Positions 44,517-54,017 of a DNA stretch of 64,000 nucleotides are shown here, piece by piece. Numbering within the stretch: position 1 is the stretch's first letter; each line of letters begins with the position of its first letter. Position numbers and translations under genes: made by a program. Origin of the DNA: Mesorhizobium ventifaucium (GTDB lineage Bacteria; Pseudomonadota; Alphaproteobacteria; Rhizobiales; Rhizobiaceae); the NCBI RefSeq assembly GCF_935822925.1, contig NZ_CAKXZS010000034.1, forward strand, positions 150,446 to 214,445. The letters are read 5' to 3'. The notes below the pieces were generated by a model that did no database searches, was not told where the DNA came from, and saw only the letters and a list, made by a program, of their open reading frames with translations.

Positions 44517-45414
44517 TCAGTCGCGCGATACGGGCAGCCCCGCCAGAAGCGGTGCGTAGGCGACAAGCTTCCGGGACACGAACTCGGTGAAGAGCCGCAC
44601 GCGCTTGGTCTTGCGTGTCTCCCCCTGTGTAAGGAGCCATAGTGTGCCGTACATATGCAAGTCCGTGCCCGGCACTCTCACGAGCAGAGGGTCTGCATCT
44701 CCGACAAAGCACGGCAGCGTCCCAATCCCGAGTCCTTGCCGTAAAGCAACGATCTGCGCTGCGGCGTCCGTGGTCCTAAAAGGAACCCCTGTGGTGCGAA
44801 CCTCACCCTCGCTCGCCCATTCCGGAATGCCATGCATGCTTATGATGATCCACCGGAAGGGATCAGGCGCGCCTGCACGCCATGCAGCTAGTCGATCGCG
44901 GGAGGTATAGACCCCCCCCGAACAGCTCCGGGCCTTTCGAGCCGTGAAGATTGAGCGGCAGGGTTTGGCGGTCGTAAACCACGCGGATCGCGACGTCGGC
45001 CTCTCGGTTGGTCAGGTTTGCCAACTCGCCGGACGACACGACATCCATTTCGATGTCCGGATGCAGACGCGCGAAATCGGCAAAGTCCGGCATGAGCAGG
45101 TGTGTCGCAAGGATCGGTGTCAACGTCACCCTCAGAAGCCCGCTCACGCTTTGGTCGCGGCCGAAGACGCGCGTTTCCAGCTGGTTCGACGACGCTTCCA
45201 TCTGGTTCGCGAGCTCGAGCACCTCCTCGCCCGTAGCCGTCAGGCGGTAGCCCGAAGGCAGCTTTTCGAACATCTGCGTCCCGAGGCGCTCCTCGAGCTG
45301 CGCAATGCGTCGCAACACCGTCGCGTGGTTCACACCGAGTCGCTTGGCGGCGGCCCGAACCGAGCCTCCCCGAGCGGCGGCAAGAAAGTACCGGACATCA
45401 TCCCAGTCGATCAT
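44517..45414 (-). pseudogene. LysR-type regulator frameshifted at a G8 tract
   Basis: From ATG 45414 the frame reads MIDWDDVRYFLAAARGGSVR with a complete LysR helix-turn-helix (AAAKRLGVNHATVLRRI) and the start of the effector domain up to GSKGPELFGG. At 44912-44919 the plus strand has eight C. With seven, the frame would continue VYTSRDRLAAWRAGAPDPF and then MHGIPEWASEGEV through to AGLPVSRD, ending at 44517 and giving a normal regulator of about 298 residues. So a single inserted base breaks it. It is divergent from the SDR operon, which it presumably controlled. Confidence 0.85.
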
Positions 45415-45640
45415 GGTGCATTCCCGCGCCGCGCGCTGCCGCTTACGAAGCCATCCTAACACGTTGAGGCTTGGCGCAAACGGTCGTTTTGCCATTCTCA
45501 GCCGGTGGCCGGAGCGTTTACGCACCACCGATGTGCACACTTGCGCACTGAATGCCTCAGGCAGGTGGACCCATCTTAAGCGTGTCAGGGGTCCTCCCCG
45601 ACAGCCAACGACTCAGACGCCGAAGCGAAGGATGCACGAC

Positions 45641-46375
45641 ATGACCAGATTGAATGGAAAGACCGCCGTCATCACGGGCGGCGCCACCGGCATCGGCCTC
45701 GCAGCCGCAAAGCGCTTCATCGAGGAAGGCGCCTTCGTCTTCATCTTTGGCCGCCGGCAGGAAGCCCTCGACGCCGCAGTATCCGACCTCGGGCCCAATG
45801 CTCGCGGGGTGAAGGGCTCGGTTTCCGAACCGGCCGACCTCGACCGGCTCTACGCGGCAGTGAAGGCCGAGCGCGGAAGCCTCGACATCGTCTTTGCCAA
45901 TGCCGGAGCTGGAGGCCCGCTTGCGCTCGGCAAGATCACCGCCGAGCACATCGACGAAGCCTTCGACACCAATGTGAAGGGTACGATCTTCACGGTCCAG
46001 CAGGCGTTGCCCCTGATGGGCCCAGGCGGTTCGATCATCCTGACCGGATCGAGCGCCGGCACCACCGGCGCCCCGGGATTCACCGCCTACAGCGCGAGCA
46101 AGGCTGCCGTGCGCAACCTCGCGCGCACCTGGGCGGAGGATCTGAAGGGTACTGGCATCCGCGTGAACGTGCTGTCGCCCGGGGCGACGGCGACCGAACT
46201 GGCGAAAGAAGCCTTGGGAGAGGAGGGCCAGAAGGCTTACGGCGCGATGACTCCGCTCCAGCGCATGGCCGATCCGGCGGAAATCGGGGCCGTGGCCGCC
46301 TTTCTCGCATCGTCGGACAGCAGCTTCATGACCGCCAGCGAGGTCGCCGTCGATGGCGGCCTGGCGCAACTCTGA
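45641..46375 (+). CDS. Short-chain dehydrogenase/reductase
   Basis: The protein has 244 residues from ATG 45641 with GAAGGA upstream; ATG 45632 is possible. The SDR features are complete: cofactor site GGATGIG near residue 13, NAGAGG near 87, catalytic Ser in TGSSAGTTG, the YSASK motif with catalytic Tyr and Lys near residue 150, and a C-terminal VDGG. The Arg in FGRRQEA after strand 2 suggests NADPH preference. The substrate is unknown. It is the first gene of an operon divergent from the LysR gene. Confidence 0.92.
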   Translation: MTRLNGKTAVITGGATGIGLAAAKRFIEEGAFVFIFGRRQEALDAAVSDLGPNARGVKGSVSEPADLDRLYAAVKAERGSLDIVFANAGAGGPLALGKITAEHIDEAFDTNVKGTIFTVQQALPLMGPGGSIILTGSSAGTTGAPGFTAYSASKAAVRNLARTWAEDLKGTGIRVNVLSPGATATELAKEALGEEGQKAYGAMTPLQRMADPAEIGAVAAFLASSDSSFMTASEVAVDGGLAQL

Positions 46376-46429
46376 GCGCCACGCCCGGCCGGTCACTCCG
46401 ATTATCCGCAAATACAAGGACGAAATCAA

Positions 46430-47197
46430 ATGGAACAGGCTCTTAAGGGAAAGACCGCTCTCGTTACCGGGGCATCGCGGGGCATTGGCCGCGCTATCGC
46501 CGAACGTCTGGCGAAAGATGGAGCGACGGTCGCACTGACCTACAACGCCAGCATATCTGGCGCGGCCGAGGCGGTCTCGGCCATCGAGAAAGCTGGAGGT
46601 ACTGCGTTCGCGATCCACGCGGACCTTCTTAGCCCGGGAACCGTCCCGACCTTGTTCGAGAAACTCGACGAGGAGTTCACCAAGCGCAACGGAAGCAGGG
46701 CCCTCGACATCCTGGTCAACAACGCTGGCAATGCCGGCTGGGTTGGCTTCAAAGACGCGACGCCAGACAGTTGGGACGCCGTAATCGCGGTCTACGCCCG
46801 CGCTCCGTTCTTCATTGTTCAGGCCGCAATGAGTCGTCTCGCCGATGGCGGAAGCATCATCAACATCTCTTCCGCCGCCGCCACGAAGCCCGTGACAGCC
46901 GCGCCCATTTACTCGATGGCCAAGGCGGCCATCAACAACCTCACCCATGCGCTCGCGTCCGAGGTGGGGCCACGCGGAATTACCGCGAACGCCGTAGCGC
47001 CGGGCTTTACACGAACGGACGCGAACGCCGCCTTCCGAGAGAACCCCGAACTCGTAAAGGCGGTCGAGGCTCAAATCGCGCTGGGACGCTTTGGCGAACC
47101 TTTGGAAATCGCCGCCGTCGTGGCGTTCCTGGCCTCTGATGAAGGCCACTGGGTGACCGGCCAGACGATTGAGGCAAGCGGCGGCTACAAGCTCTGA
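46430..47197 (+). CDS. Short-chain dehydrogenase/reductase
   Basis: This 255-residue SDR is 54 bases downstream of the previous one and shares only the fold with it. Motifs: TGASRGIG at residues 14-21, NNAGNAG near 100, Ser in INISSAAATK, YSMAK with Tyr/Lys near 160, and GQTIEASGGYKL at the end. The TGASRGIG form and the alternating cofactor residues resemble FabG-like reductases that use NADPH. It probably acts on a related intermediate of the same pathway. Confidence 0.92.
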   Translation: MEQALKGKTALVTGASRGIGRAIAERLAKDGATVALTYNASISGAAEAVSAIEKAGGTAFAIHADLLSPGTVPTLFEKLDEEFTKRNGSRALDILVNNAGNAGWVGFKDATPDSWDAVIAVYARAPFFIVQAAMSRLADGGSIINISSAAATKPVTAAPIYSMAKAAINNLTHALASEVGPRGITANAVAPGFTRTDANAAFRENPELVKAVEAQIALGRFGEPLEIAAVVAFLASDEGHWVTGQTIEASGGYKL

Positions 47198-47226
47198 CCG
47201 CACCGACAAACCAAAGGAGAATGGAT

Positions 47227-47828
47227 ATGAGTTACGCAATTATCGGCTTCGGCAAGATCGGTCACGCTCTCGCCAAGGCATTTGCCCGTAAGGGTATCGA
47301 AGTATTCGTTACGACAACGCGCGACCCGGAAAGCTTTGCGGCCGACGCAAAGCCGCAATCGGGCGCGAGGTAATTCCCACAACGCTGGCGCAAGCCGTCA
47401 AGGCGGACATCATCTTTTTGGCTGTCCGTTTCGATCAGCACGCTGATGTCGCGAAGGCGCTCCCCACCTGGCAGGGCAAGATCATCGTCGATGTCACCAA
47501 TGCCTACGGCGTGCCCCCAGAACAACTGGGAGGCCAGCCCTCTTCCAAATTCGTCGCGCAGGCCTTCACCGGTGGACGACTGGTCAAGGGCTTCAACCAT
47601 CTGGTCGCTGGCGTTCTCGAACAAGATCCGGTCGTCCACGGCGGCAGGAGAGTCGTGTTCCTGGCGAGCGACGATGACGGCGCGGCAGCGGAGGTTGGTG
47701 CGCTTGCGGAGGATCTCGGTTTCGCGCCAATCAAGCTTGGCGGGCTTTCGGAAGGTGGACTGTTAGTCCTGGCGCGCGGAAACGCCTGGGGTCACCTGAT
47801 CTTCACGGACCTGGTCAAGTTCGACTGA
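47227..47828 (+). pseudogene. Frameshifted NADPH-dependent reductase (F420-reductase-like)
   Basis: From ATG 47227 (AAAGGAGAATGG upstream) the frame reads MSYAIIGFGKIGHALAKAFA and VTTTRDPESFAADAK, then PQSGAR and a stop at about 47373. One frame over, the natural continuation AAIGREVIPTTLAQAVKADI starts exactly here and runs to 47828 with VRFDQHADVAKALP, VDVTNAYGVPPEQLGG and GFNHLVAG. A single base lost near 47353 explains the break. Intact relatives have about 200 residues with a Rossmann fold. The second half is conserved, so the event is recent or a sequencing error. Confidence 0.8.
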
Positions 47829-47916
47829 TGACCGCGACGTCCCTACCCGCAGAGAATACGTAACCCACGCGATCGGATCGAGCGCTCTCCGATCCGAGCA
47901 AAATGGAGAAATAGCC

Positions 47917-48345
47917 ATGAGCCTTGAGAAGAACATCCAGACCGTGAAGGACTTTTTCGCCGCAATCGGCCGCAGCGACAGGGACGCCCTGCTTTCGCTG
48001 GTCGCCGACGACATCGAGTGGATCATCCCGGGTAAGGACTGGCCGCTGGCCGGAACGCACCGCGGACATGTGGGGCTGACTGATTTGCTTGAGACGGCAT
48101 CTAAGTCGATCGAAACATCTACGGAACCGCGCGAGTTCGTGGCGCAGGGGGACCGGGTCCTGGTCGTCGGTTTCGCCAGGGGAAGGATCAAAGCCACGAA
48201 CAAGACGTTCGAGGACGACTGGGTCTTCGCCATCACGGTCCGGGACGGCAAACTGACCAGCATCCGGGAATACGTCGATACGCAAGCGCTGGCCCTGGCC
48301 GCGCGGATAGAAGCCCCGCATGCCGCGCGCTCGTCGAATACGTAA
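47917..48345 (+). CDS. SnoaL-like (NTF2 fold) protein
   Basis: The 142-residue protein starts at ATG 47917 after AATGGAGAAATAG. It has the NTF2-like layout: helix NIQTVKDFFAAIGRSDRDAL, then DDIEWIIPGKDWPLAGTHRG and strands ending FAITVRDGKLTSIREYVD. This fold includes polyketide cyclases, dehydratases and isomerases, as well as non-enzymatic stress proteins. It lies in the same operon as the two SDRs, so an enzymatic role on the same compound is plausible but unproven. Confidence 0.8.
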   Translation: MSLEKNIQTVKDFFAAIGRSDRDALLSLVADDIEWIIPGKDWPLAGTHRGHVGLTDLLETASKSIETSTEPREFVAQGDRVLVVGFARGRIKATNKTFEDDWVFAITVRDGKLTSIREYVDTQALALAARIEAPHAARSSNT

Positions 48346-48361
48346 CCCTAAGGAGAATCCG

Positions 48362-48994
48362 ATGTACGACCAATCCAAGCTATCCGAGTTGATCCGGTTC
48401 GCACTTGTAGATGCGGGCTCCATTGTCATTGACGTTTACCCGGGCGACGGCGACTGGACGCGCCTGTTCTCCGACATTGTGGGACCGGAAGGTCAGGTCA
48501 CCAGCTTCGTGCCCGCCGAAGTCGCCGACTTCAAGAACGACCCGGTCGGCAACATGCAGACGCTTGCGAAGGAGCCTGGGCGAGAGAACGTCCAAGCCGT
48601 CTCGGCGGACCTCGTCGCGATGGCGGAGGCCACGCGGCCAGCCGATGTCGTGTGGCTGCATCTGTTCTACCACGATCTCCACACCGCGCTGATCCAGAAG
48701 AAGGGTGCGACGGCAGCCGACTTCAATCGAGCCGTATACGAGCGGCTGAAGCCCGGCGGGTTCTACGTCATCGTCGACCATGCAGCCGCTGCGGGCACGG
48801 GCTTGAGCGACACCCAGTCGCTGCATCGGATCGACCCCGCCTCCGTCCGCAAGGAGGTGGAGGCGGCCGGCTTCGTGCTGGACGCGGAAAGCACCATCCT
48901 TGCGAACAAGGAGGATGCGCACTCGATGAAGGTCTTCGATCCCTCAATCAAGGGCCAGACTGATCGCTTCGCGTTTCGGTTTATGAAGCTCTGA
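48362..48994 (+). CDS. Class I SAM-dependent methyltransferase-like protein
   Basis: The 210-residue protein begins at ATG 48362 with AAGGAGAATCCG upstream. Residues 20-45 correspond to motif I (IVIDVYPGDGDWTRLF), which has a GDGDW form in place of the usual GxGxG. Motif-like DVVWLHLFYHDLH and LKPGGFYVIVDHAAAAG (post-motif II/III) follow. Relatives are often exported or annotated as hypothetical methyltransferases; here no signal peptide is present. It ends the SDR operon. The substrate is unknown and loss of the canonical glycines leaves activity uncertain. Confidence 0.75.
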   Translation: MYDQSKLSELIRFALVDAGSIVIDVYPGDGDWTRLFSDIVGPEGQVTSFVPAEVADFKNDPVGNMQTLAKEPGRENVQAVSADLVAMAEATRPADVVWLHLFYHDLHTALIQKKGATAADFNRAVYERLKPGGFYVIVDHAAAAGTGLSDTQSLHRIDPASVRKEVEAAGFVLDAESTILANKEDAHSMKVFDPSIKGQTDRFAFRFMKL

Positions 48995-49330
48995 CGGGTC
49001 AAGGTGCCGACTTTTGTTTCGAGCTTCCAGTGCGTGCATGCAAGTCTAACAACAGCGTGCCTTGCCTGCCTTCACGAGGCCGGCCTTTAACTATCGATGG
49101 GCGAGCGGTGCGAAGTGGCGCGATAGAAGCTGAGGCACACGCGCATCGATGAGCATGGCCTCACTTGAAACGGAGGCGATGAAGCGTTGAATACAGCTGC
49201 GTGCGCCGAGGTCGCGCCTCTCGTCTACGGCCAACGAGCGCCTCCAGAAAGGTTTGATCAGTCGATTTGGGCGATGAGGCTTTCCCGTGCATGATCGGCA
49301 TCCACATTCGAGACCATCTAAGGAAAAGCC
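48995..49330. other. Intergenic region, no gene seen
   Basis: It holds the end of the SDR operon and the promoter of the acetolactate synthase-like gene. No convincing frame, repeat or strong hairpin was found. Confidence 0.45.
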
Positions 49331-50986
49331 ATGCCTAAAGGATCGGACCTCTTTGTTGCTGCCCTGGAGAACGAGGGGGTCGATCGCATATTCGGGGTTC
49401 CGGGCGAGGAGAATCTAGACCTTCTGGAATCGCTGCGCACGTCTCAAATCAAGCTTATTCTGACACGTCACGAGCAGGCCGCCGCGTTCATGGCTGCAAC
49501 GCATGGACGGTTGACCGGCAGACCCGGCGTCTGTCTGGCGACACTCGGACCGGGGGCGCTGAATTTCTCGACCGGTGCGGCCTTCGCCCATCTCGGCGCG
49601 ATGCCGATGATCCTCATTACCGGACAGAAAGCGGTAATGAGCGCTAAGCAGGCTCGCTTCCAAATCGTGGATATAGTCGCCTTGATGAAGCCGCTCACCA
49701 AGATGACGCGACAGATTGTGAGCGCAGCCAGCATTCCTTCGATCATACGCGACGCCTTCAGGGTGGCAATGGAAGAGCGGCCGGGGCCCGTACATCTCGA
49801 ATTGCCCGAAGACATCGCGGGTGACGAAACTGAGGATGTCGCCGTCATTGCGCGCCACCCACTGGAACGCCCAATCGCGAGCCCCGCGGCGGTGGATAGC
49901 GCAGTCGAGAAGATTCTCGCCGCAAAGCGGCCGCTCGTCATGGTCGGTGCGGCTGGCAGCCGGCCATCGCTGGCCGAACCGCTGTCAACGTTCGTTGCCC
50001 GTACGGGACTGTTCTTCTTTAACACGCAGATGGGCAAGGGCGCCGTTAACGGCGGCTCCAACCTCTACGTAGGAACGGCTGCGTTATCCGAAGGCGACTA
50101 CGTTCACGAGGCGATTGAACGCGCCGATCTGATCATTTCCATCGGTCACGACACGGTCGAGAAACCGCCTTTTCTGATGAGAAGTGCGGGCGGGCCGAAG
50201 GTCATCCATATCGGCTATCAGTCGGCGACGGTCGAGCAGGTCTATCACCCGGATCTGGAGGTGATCGGCGACATCGGTGCCTCGGTTGAAGCACTGGCTG
50301 CGCGCCTCGAAGGGCGGTTGTCCGTCCATCAAGGAATGGCAGACCTGCGCCAGCAGATACTCGCCCGCATCAACGATCGGTCCGAGGAAAACCGCTTTCC
50401 GGTCACACCCCAGCGTCTTGTCCACGATATCCGTAAGGTCATGCCGGATGACGGCATCGTTTGCCTCGACAATGGCATGTACAAGATCTGGTTTGCGCGA
50501 AACTACCGTACGCATGTCGCAAACACCCTGCTTCTCGACAACGCGCTCGCCACGATGGGTGCAGGCTTACCTTCAGCAATGATGGCGGCCGTGCTTAACC
50601 CCGGCCGTCGCGTTATGGCTGTCTGCGGCGACGGCGGTTTCATGATGAACTCGCAGGAAATGGAAACAGCGGTTCGGCTCGGTCTGAACCTCGTCGTGGT
50701 CATCCTCAACGACAGCGCTTACGGTATGATCCGCTGGAAGCAGGCGGTAGATGGATTCCCCGATTTCGGGGTGAGCTTCGGCAATCCTGATTTTGTACGC
50801 TATGCCGAGGCATACGGCGCCAAGGGATCGAGGGTTACTGCCGTGCAAGACCTCGTTCCTACGCTGGATGCCGCTTTCGCCGGTGGCGGTGTCCATCTTG
50901 TCGATGTTCCGATCGACTACTCTGAAAATACCCGCGTTCTTATCGACGAGTTGCGCAACCGCAGGCCGGATGTGGAATGCGCGTGA
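49331..50986 (+). CDS. Acetolactate synthase-like ThDP enzyme (catabolic type)
   Basis: The 551-residue protein starts at ATG 49331 (AAGGAA upstream). Thiamine diphosphate-enzyme blocks: the catalytic Glu region FGVPGEENLDLLESL, RHEQAAAFMAATHGRLTG, LATLGPGALN, then the cofactor motif CGDGGFMMNSQEMETA with LNDSAYGMIRWKQ. Two pyruvate molecules would be joined to acetolactate. FAD-linked anabolic enzymes need a small subunit (IlvH); none is encoded nearby and the sequence is closest to AlsS-type single-subunit enzymes. Other ThDP enzymes of the same superfamily cannot be excluded. It is a single-gene unit. Confidence 0.85.
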   Translation: MPKGSDLFVAALENEGVDRIFGVPGEENLDLLESLRTSQIKLILTRHEQAAAFMAATHGRLTGRPGVCLATLGPGALNFSTGAAFAHLGAMPMILITGQKAVMSAKQARFQIVDIVALMKPLTKMTRQIVSAASIPSIIRDAFRVAMEERPGPVHLELPEDIAGDETEDVAVIARHPLERPIASPAAVDSAVEKILAAKRPLVMVGAAGSRPSLAEPLSTFVARTGLFFFNTQMGKGAVNGGSNLYVGTAALSEGDYVHEAIERADLIISIGHDTVEKPPFLMRSAGGPKVIHIGYQSATVEQVYHPDLEVIGDIGASVEALAARLEGRLSVHQGMADLRQQILARINDRSEENRFPVTPQRLVHDIRKVMPDDGIVCLDNGMYKIWFARNYRTHVANTLLLDNALATMGAGLPSAMMAAVLNPGRRVMAVCGDGGFMMNSQEMETAVRLGLNLVVVILNDSAYGMIRWKQAVDGFPDFGVSFGNPDFVRYAEAYGAKGSRVTAVQDLVPTLDAAFAGGGVHLVDVPIDYSENTRVLIDELRNRRPDVECA

Positions 50987-51288
50987 TCCGGAAAAAAGTC
51001 AAAGGATGCTGATGGTCGCGCAACCACCGAGCTGTCACGGAGATCGGGACTGACGATCCGGCGATGAACCTCGTTGCGAAACATGTTTCTTCCGAGACCG
51101 GCTGGGAAACCTCCCTTTAGCTAGAGCTCAGAAACTCCTTCCAAAATGCGATCGGTGAAGTCGCCCGAGGAATGTCCGCTTTCGGTGGATGACCTCGATA
51201 GTGCAAATGACCGACATCAGGCGCAAAGCAGCCATGCCGCCGTCGCGTGTGAGACTCTGCTTCGGGTCACAAGCAGAACAGCAGCCCC
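50987..51288. other. Intergenic region, no gene seen
   Basis: It separates the convergent synthase and OmpA-like genes. Segments near 51165-51240 (GAATGTCCGCTTTCGG and GGCGCAAAGCAGCC) resemble the dispersed degraded sequences. No gene or clear terminator is visible. Confidence 0.4.
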
Positions 51289-51801
51289 CTACGGCTCGTC
51301 CCTCTCATCGCGCAAATTAGACACAACGCGGCGGTTCTGCGACCTGCAGGCGGTGTCGGGGCAGTCGCGGACGAGCCTGTCCTTGCCGTAGCCCTTGGCC
51401 CACATGTGGTTGCGGTCTATGCCGCCGGCGGCGAGGTAGTCCATCACCGCATCGGCGCGCTGCTGCGACAGCGCCGTTTCACTTGCGCCGGGATCGTCGG
51501 CGAAACCCTGCAGCTTGAGCAGCCAGCGCGGATGCTTTGCTAACCAGGCGATCTGGGTGTCGAGGGTAGCCTTGGCGACAGAATCGAGCGCGGCCGAACC
51601 TTGCGTGAAATAGGTGCGGCGGCCGACATTGAGGATAAAATCCTCCTCGCTGCCCGGCTGCACGTTCTGGAAGCCGGCAACCTCGGTGTTGGTGATGTCG
51701 GGCGTGGAAGGGGCCAGCGTGTTGCTGGTCGAGCAGGATGCGGCCAGCATCAGCAGGCCGGCGGCGAGCAGCCGGCGCGTGTTTTCAATTATGCGGTTCA
51801 T
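51289..51801 (-). CDS. OmpA/Pal-like lipoprotein
   Basis: The protein has 170 residues from ATG 51801. A lipoprotein signal is evident: LLAAGLLMLAASCSTSN with lipobox Cys near residue 23. The C-terminal OmpA domain has VGRRTYFTQGSAALDSVAKA, LLKLQGFADDPGASETALSQ and RADAVMDYLAAGGIDRNHMW, the standard peptidoglycan-binding pattern with Asp and Arg contacting diaminopimelate. It probably anchors the outer membrane to the wall. It lies 10 bases after the L,D-transpeptidase gene in the same direction, so the two form a cell-envelope operon. Confidence 0.88.
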   Translation of the reverse strand: MNRIIENTRRLLAAGLLMLAASCSTSNTLAPSTPDITNTEVAGFQNVQPGSEEDFILNVGRRTYFTQGSAALDSVAKATLDTQIAWLAKHPRWLLKLQGFADDPGASETALSQQRADAVMDYLAAGGIDRNHMWAKGYGKDRLVRDCPDTACRSQNRRVVSNLRDERDEP

Positions 51802-51811
51802 GAGGCGCCAA

Positions 51812-52510
51812 TCATTCGACAGTGGTGGAAGCGGGCGCCTGGTCGGCGATGTGCGGCAGGACCTGGACCGCGGTGCCGATCGGGCAGCGCTGGTAGAGGT
51901 CGATGATGTCTTCCGGGAACATGCGGATGCAGCCGCTGGAAGCGTCGGTGCCGATGCTCCATGGCTCCAGCGTGCCATGCAGGCGATAGCCGGTGTCGGC
52001 GCCGTTGCGGTGCAGATAGAGCGCGCGCGGCCCGAGCGGATTGTTGGACGCGCCGCCTGCGACCATGTGCGGTAGGTCCGGCTTGCGCTTACGCATTTCG
52101 GGGGGCGGGACCCATTGCGGCCACAGCGCGCGGCGGTCGATCGTCGCGCGGCCGAACCATTTGAAGCCGTCCTTGCCGACGCCGACGCCGTAGCGGATGG
52201 CGGTCTTGTTTTCCATGATGACGTAGAGGAAGTGGTGGCGGGTATCGACCACGACGGTGCCGACCGGCTCGCTGCTGAAATACTTGACGATCTGGCGATG
52301 CCATCTCTTGTCGATCTTGGCGAAGTTGGTCTTGCGATAGACAAAATTGTTGTCGCTGGCGGTACCGGCGAAAAAGGATTTTGCCGCCGCGGCTTGAGCA
52401 ATATTGCTGGTTGCACCCACCGCGACCAGCGCCAGGCCGCCGAGCACGACACCCCTGCGTGATAAAACCATCGGCAATATTCCCCTCATGCCAAAAGCCT
52501 GGCGGACCAT
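51812..52510 (-). CDS. L,D-transpeptidase (YkuD domain)
   Basis: The 232-residue protein carries a Tat- or Sec-type signal (LSRRGVVLGGLALVAVGA, after an N-terminal stretch; ATG 52489 is an alternative start). The YkuD domain begins near residue 80 with TVVVDTRHHFLYVIMENKTA and ends with the catalytic motif: His in RLHGTLEPWSIG and Ser-x-Gly-Cys-x-Arg in SSGCIRMFPEDI. It crosslinks peptidoglycan or attaches proteins to it in the periplasm. The adjacent OmpA-like gene fits such a role. It is divergent from the aminopeptidase gene at 52745. Confidence 0.92.
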   Translation of the reverse strand: MVRQAFGMRGILPMVLSRRGVVLGGLALVAVGATSNIAQAAAAKSFFAGTASDNNFVYRKTNFAKIDKRWHRQIVKYFSSEPVGTVVVDTRHHFLYVIMENKTAIRYGVGVGKDGFKWFGRATIDRRALWPQWVPPPEMRKRKPDLPHMVAGGASNNPLGPRALYLHRNGADTGYRLHGTLEPWSIGTDASSGCIRMFPEDIIDLYQRCPIGTAVQVLPHIADQAPASTTVE

Positions 52511-52744
52511 AGTTGAGAATTACTTCGCCTCAAAGTGGAAAATGCTGCGTTGCTTCAGTCCGCCGTGTCCGGACATTCGGCAATTTGGCGGCGAGTGACC
52601 GAATTGTGACAATCTTGCCGAGGACGAACGTCTAACCTAAACCCATTCCAGGACATTAACCAAATTGGCGCGACTGTTTGGGACCGGGCGTAGTTGCGAC
52701 ATTGCCCTATCCGGACGTGTGAGCAATCCCGTAGGCAAACCGTG

Positions 52745-53803
52745 ATGCATGCTTTTTTTCGTTCGGTTGCTGCGATGATTGTGGTGTCCGGCGTGGCAGG
52801 TTGCACCAGCATTTCCTACTACGCACAATCCTTGAAGGGTCACGTGGAGATCATGGTGGCGCGCCAGGATGTCGGAGAGCTGATCGACGATCCTTCAACC
52901 CCTGGGACATTGCGCGCTCGAATGGCATCGGCGAGCGCCATCCGACAGTTTGCGATAGATGAACTAGCGCTGCCGGACAACAATAGCTACCGCAGCTATG
53001 TTGACGTTGGTCGGGACGCCGTGACATGGGCCATCTTCGCAGCGCCGGAATTCTCGCTGACGCCACGAACATGGTGCTTTCCGGTGTTCGGATGCGTTCC
53101 GTACCGAGGATACTTCTCCAAAAGGTCTGTGGTTGAAACCGCTGTCGAGCTTCAGAGACAGGGCCTGGACGTCTATGTGACGGGCGTCACTGCATATTCC
53201 ACGCTTGGCTGGTCAAGTGACCCGCTGCTAAGCACCATGCTCAGCCAAGATGAAGCGGGTCTTGCAGGGCTGGTGTTCCATGAGCTGGCCCACCAGCGCG
53301 TCTACGTACAGGACGATTCCGCGTTCAACGAAGCGTTCGCTGCCGCTGTCGAAACAACCGGGGTAAGAAAGTGGCTGCGCGCGAATGGGGATACTGCCGG
53401 TTTGCGCCGTTACGAAGCCGACCGGAGGCGCAGAGCTCAATTTCTTGCGCTGGTGTCGCAGACCCGAGACGAGCTAAGGCACGTCTATGACGACTCCAGT
53501 ACCTCGGACCAGAAGCGGGCTGCAAAGACAGCCGCGATCGAACGGCTGCGGATGCGCTACCGACAGATGCGCGACAGTCGCTGGCGTGGGTACCGGGGAT
53601 ACGATGTCTGGTTCGATTCTCCGATTAACAACGCGAAGCTCGCCGCGACTTCCGTCTACGGCGATCGGGTGGCGACGTTTCTCCGCTTGTTCGATTTGTG
53701 TTCGGGCGACTATCCACGATTCTTCGCGTCGGTTCGACGGATAGGAGCGTTAGACAAATCTGACCGCGCCGAAGCGCTCAAGGCGGCAGATTCATGCGAT
53801 TGA
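52745..53803 (+). CDS. Lipoprotein aminopeptidase (PF10023-type)
   Basis: The protein has 352 residues from ATG 52745, without a strong ribosome binding site. A lipoprotein signal is present (VAAMIVVSGVAGCTSISYY, Cys near residue 20). The zinc peptidase motif is LVFHELAHQRVYV near residue 180 with a downstream Glu in NEAFAAAVET. This matches the predicted aminopeptidase family found in many Gram-negative bacteria. It is probably anchored in the outer or inner membrane facing the periplasm. No operon partner is evident. Confidence 0.88.
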   Translation: MHAFFRSVAAMIVVSGVAGCTSISYYAQSLKGHVEIMVARQDVGELIDDPSTPGTLRARMASASAIRQFAIDELALPDNNSYRSYVDVGRDAVTWAIFAAPEFSLTPRTWCFPVFGCVPYRGYFSKRSVVETAVELQRQGLDVYVTGVTAYSTLGWSSDPLLSTMLSQDEAGLAGLVFHELAHQRVYVQDDSAFNEAFAAAVETTGVRKWLRANGDTAGLRRYEADRRRRAQFLALVSQTRDELRHVYDDSSTSDQKRAAKTAAIERLRMRYRQMRDSRWRGYRGYDVWFDSPINNAKLAATSVYGDRVATFLRLFDLCSGDYPRFFASVRRIGALDKSDRAEALKAADSCD

Positions 53804-54017
53804 GCCGGTCAAATCCGAAGGCCAGAAGCGGCGAATCGGTCGCTGATGTACTCGGCAGCCGGCGCAGGTGATTGAATTGACCATTTGTCGCCCGATTTCC
53901 AAGGTACTTGACGGCGGCGGGGCCGGAAGCCGCATGTCGGGCCGATAGAAGCCAAAAGCGGACTTGCCTGAACCCCTGCGGGATTGCCGGCGGGCCGTGG
54001 CGCCTCAGTGTGCTCCC

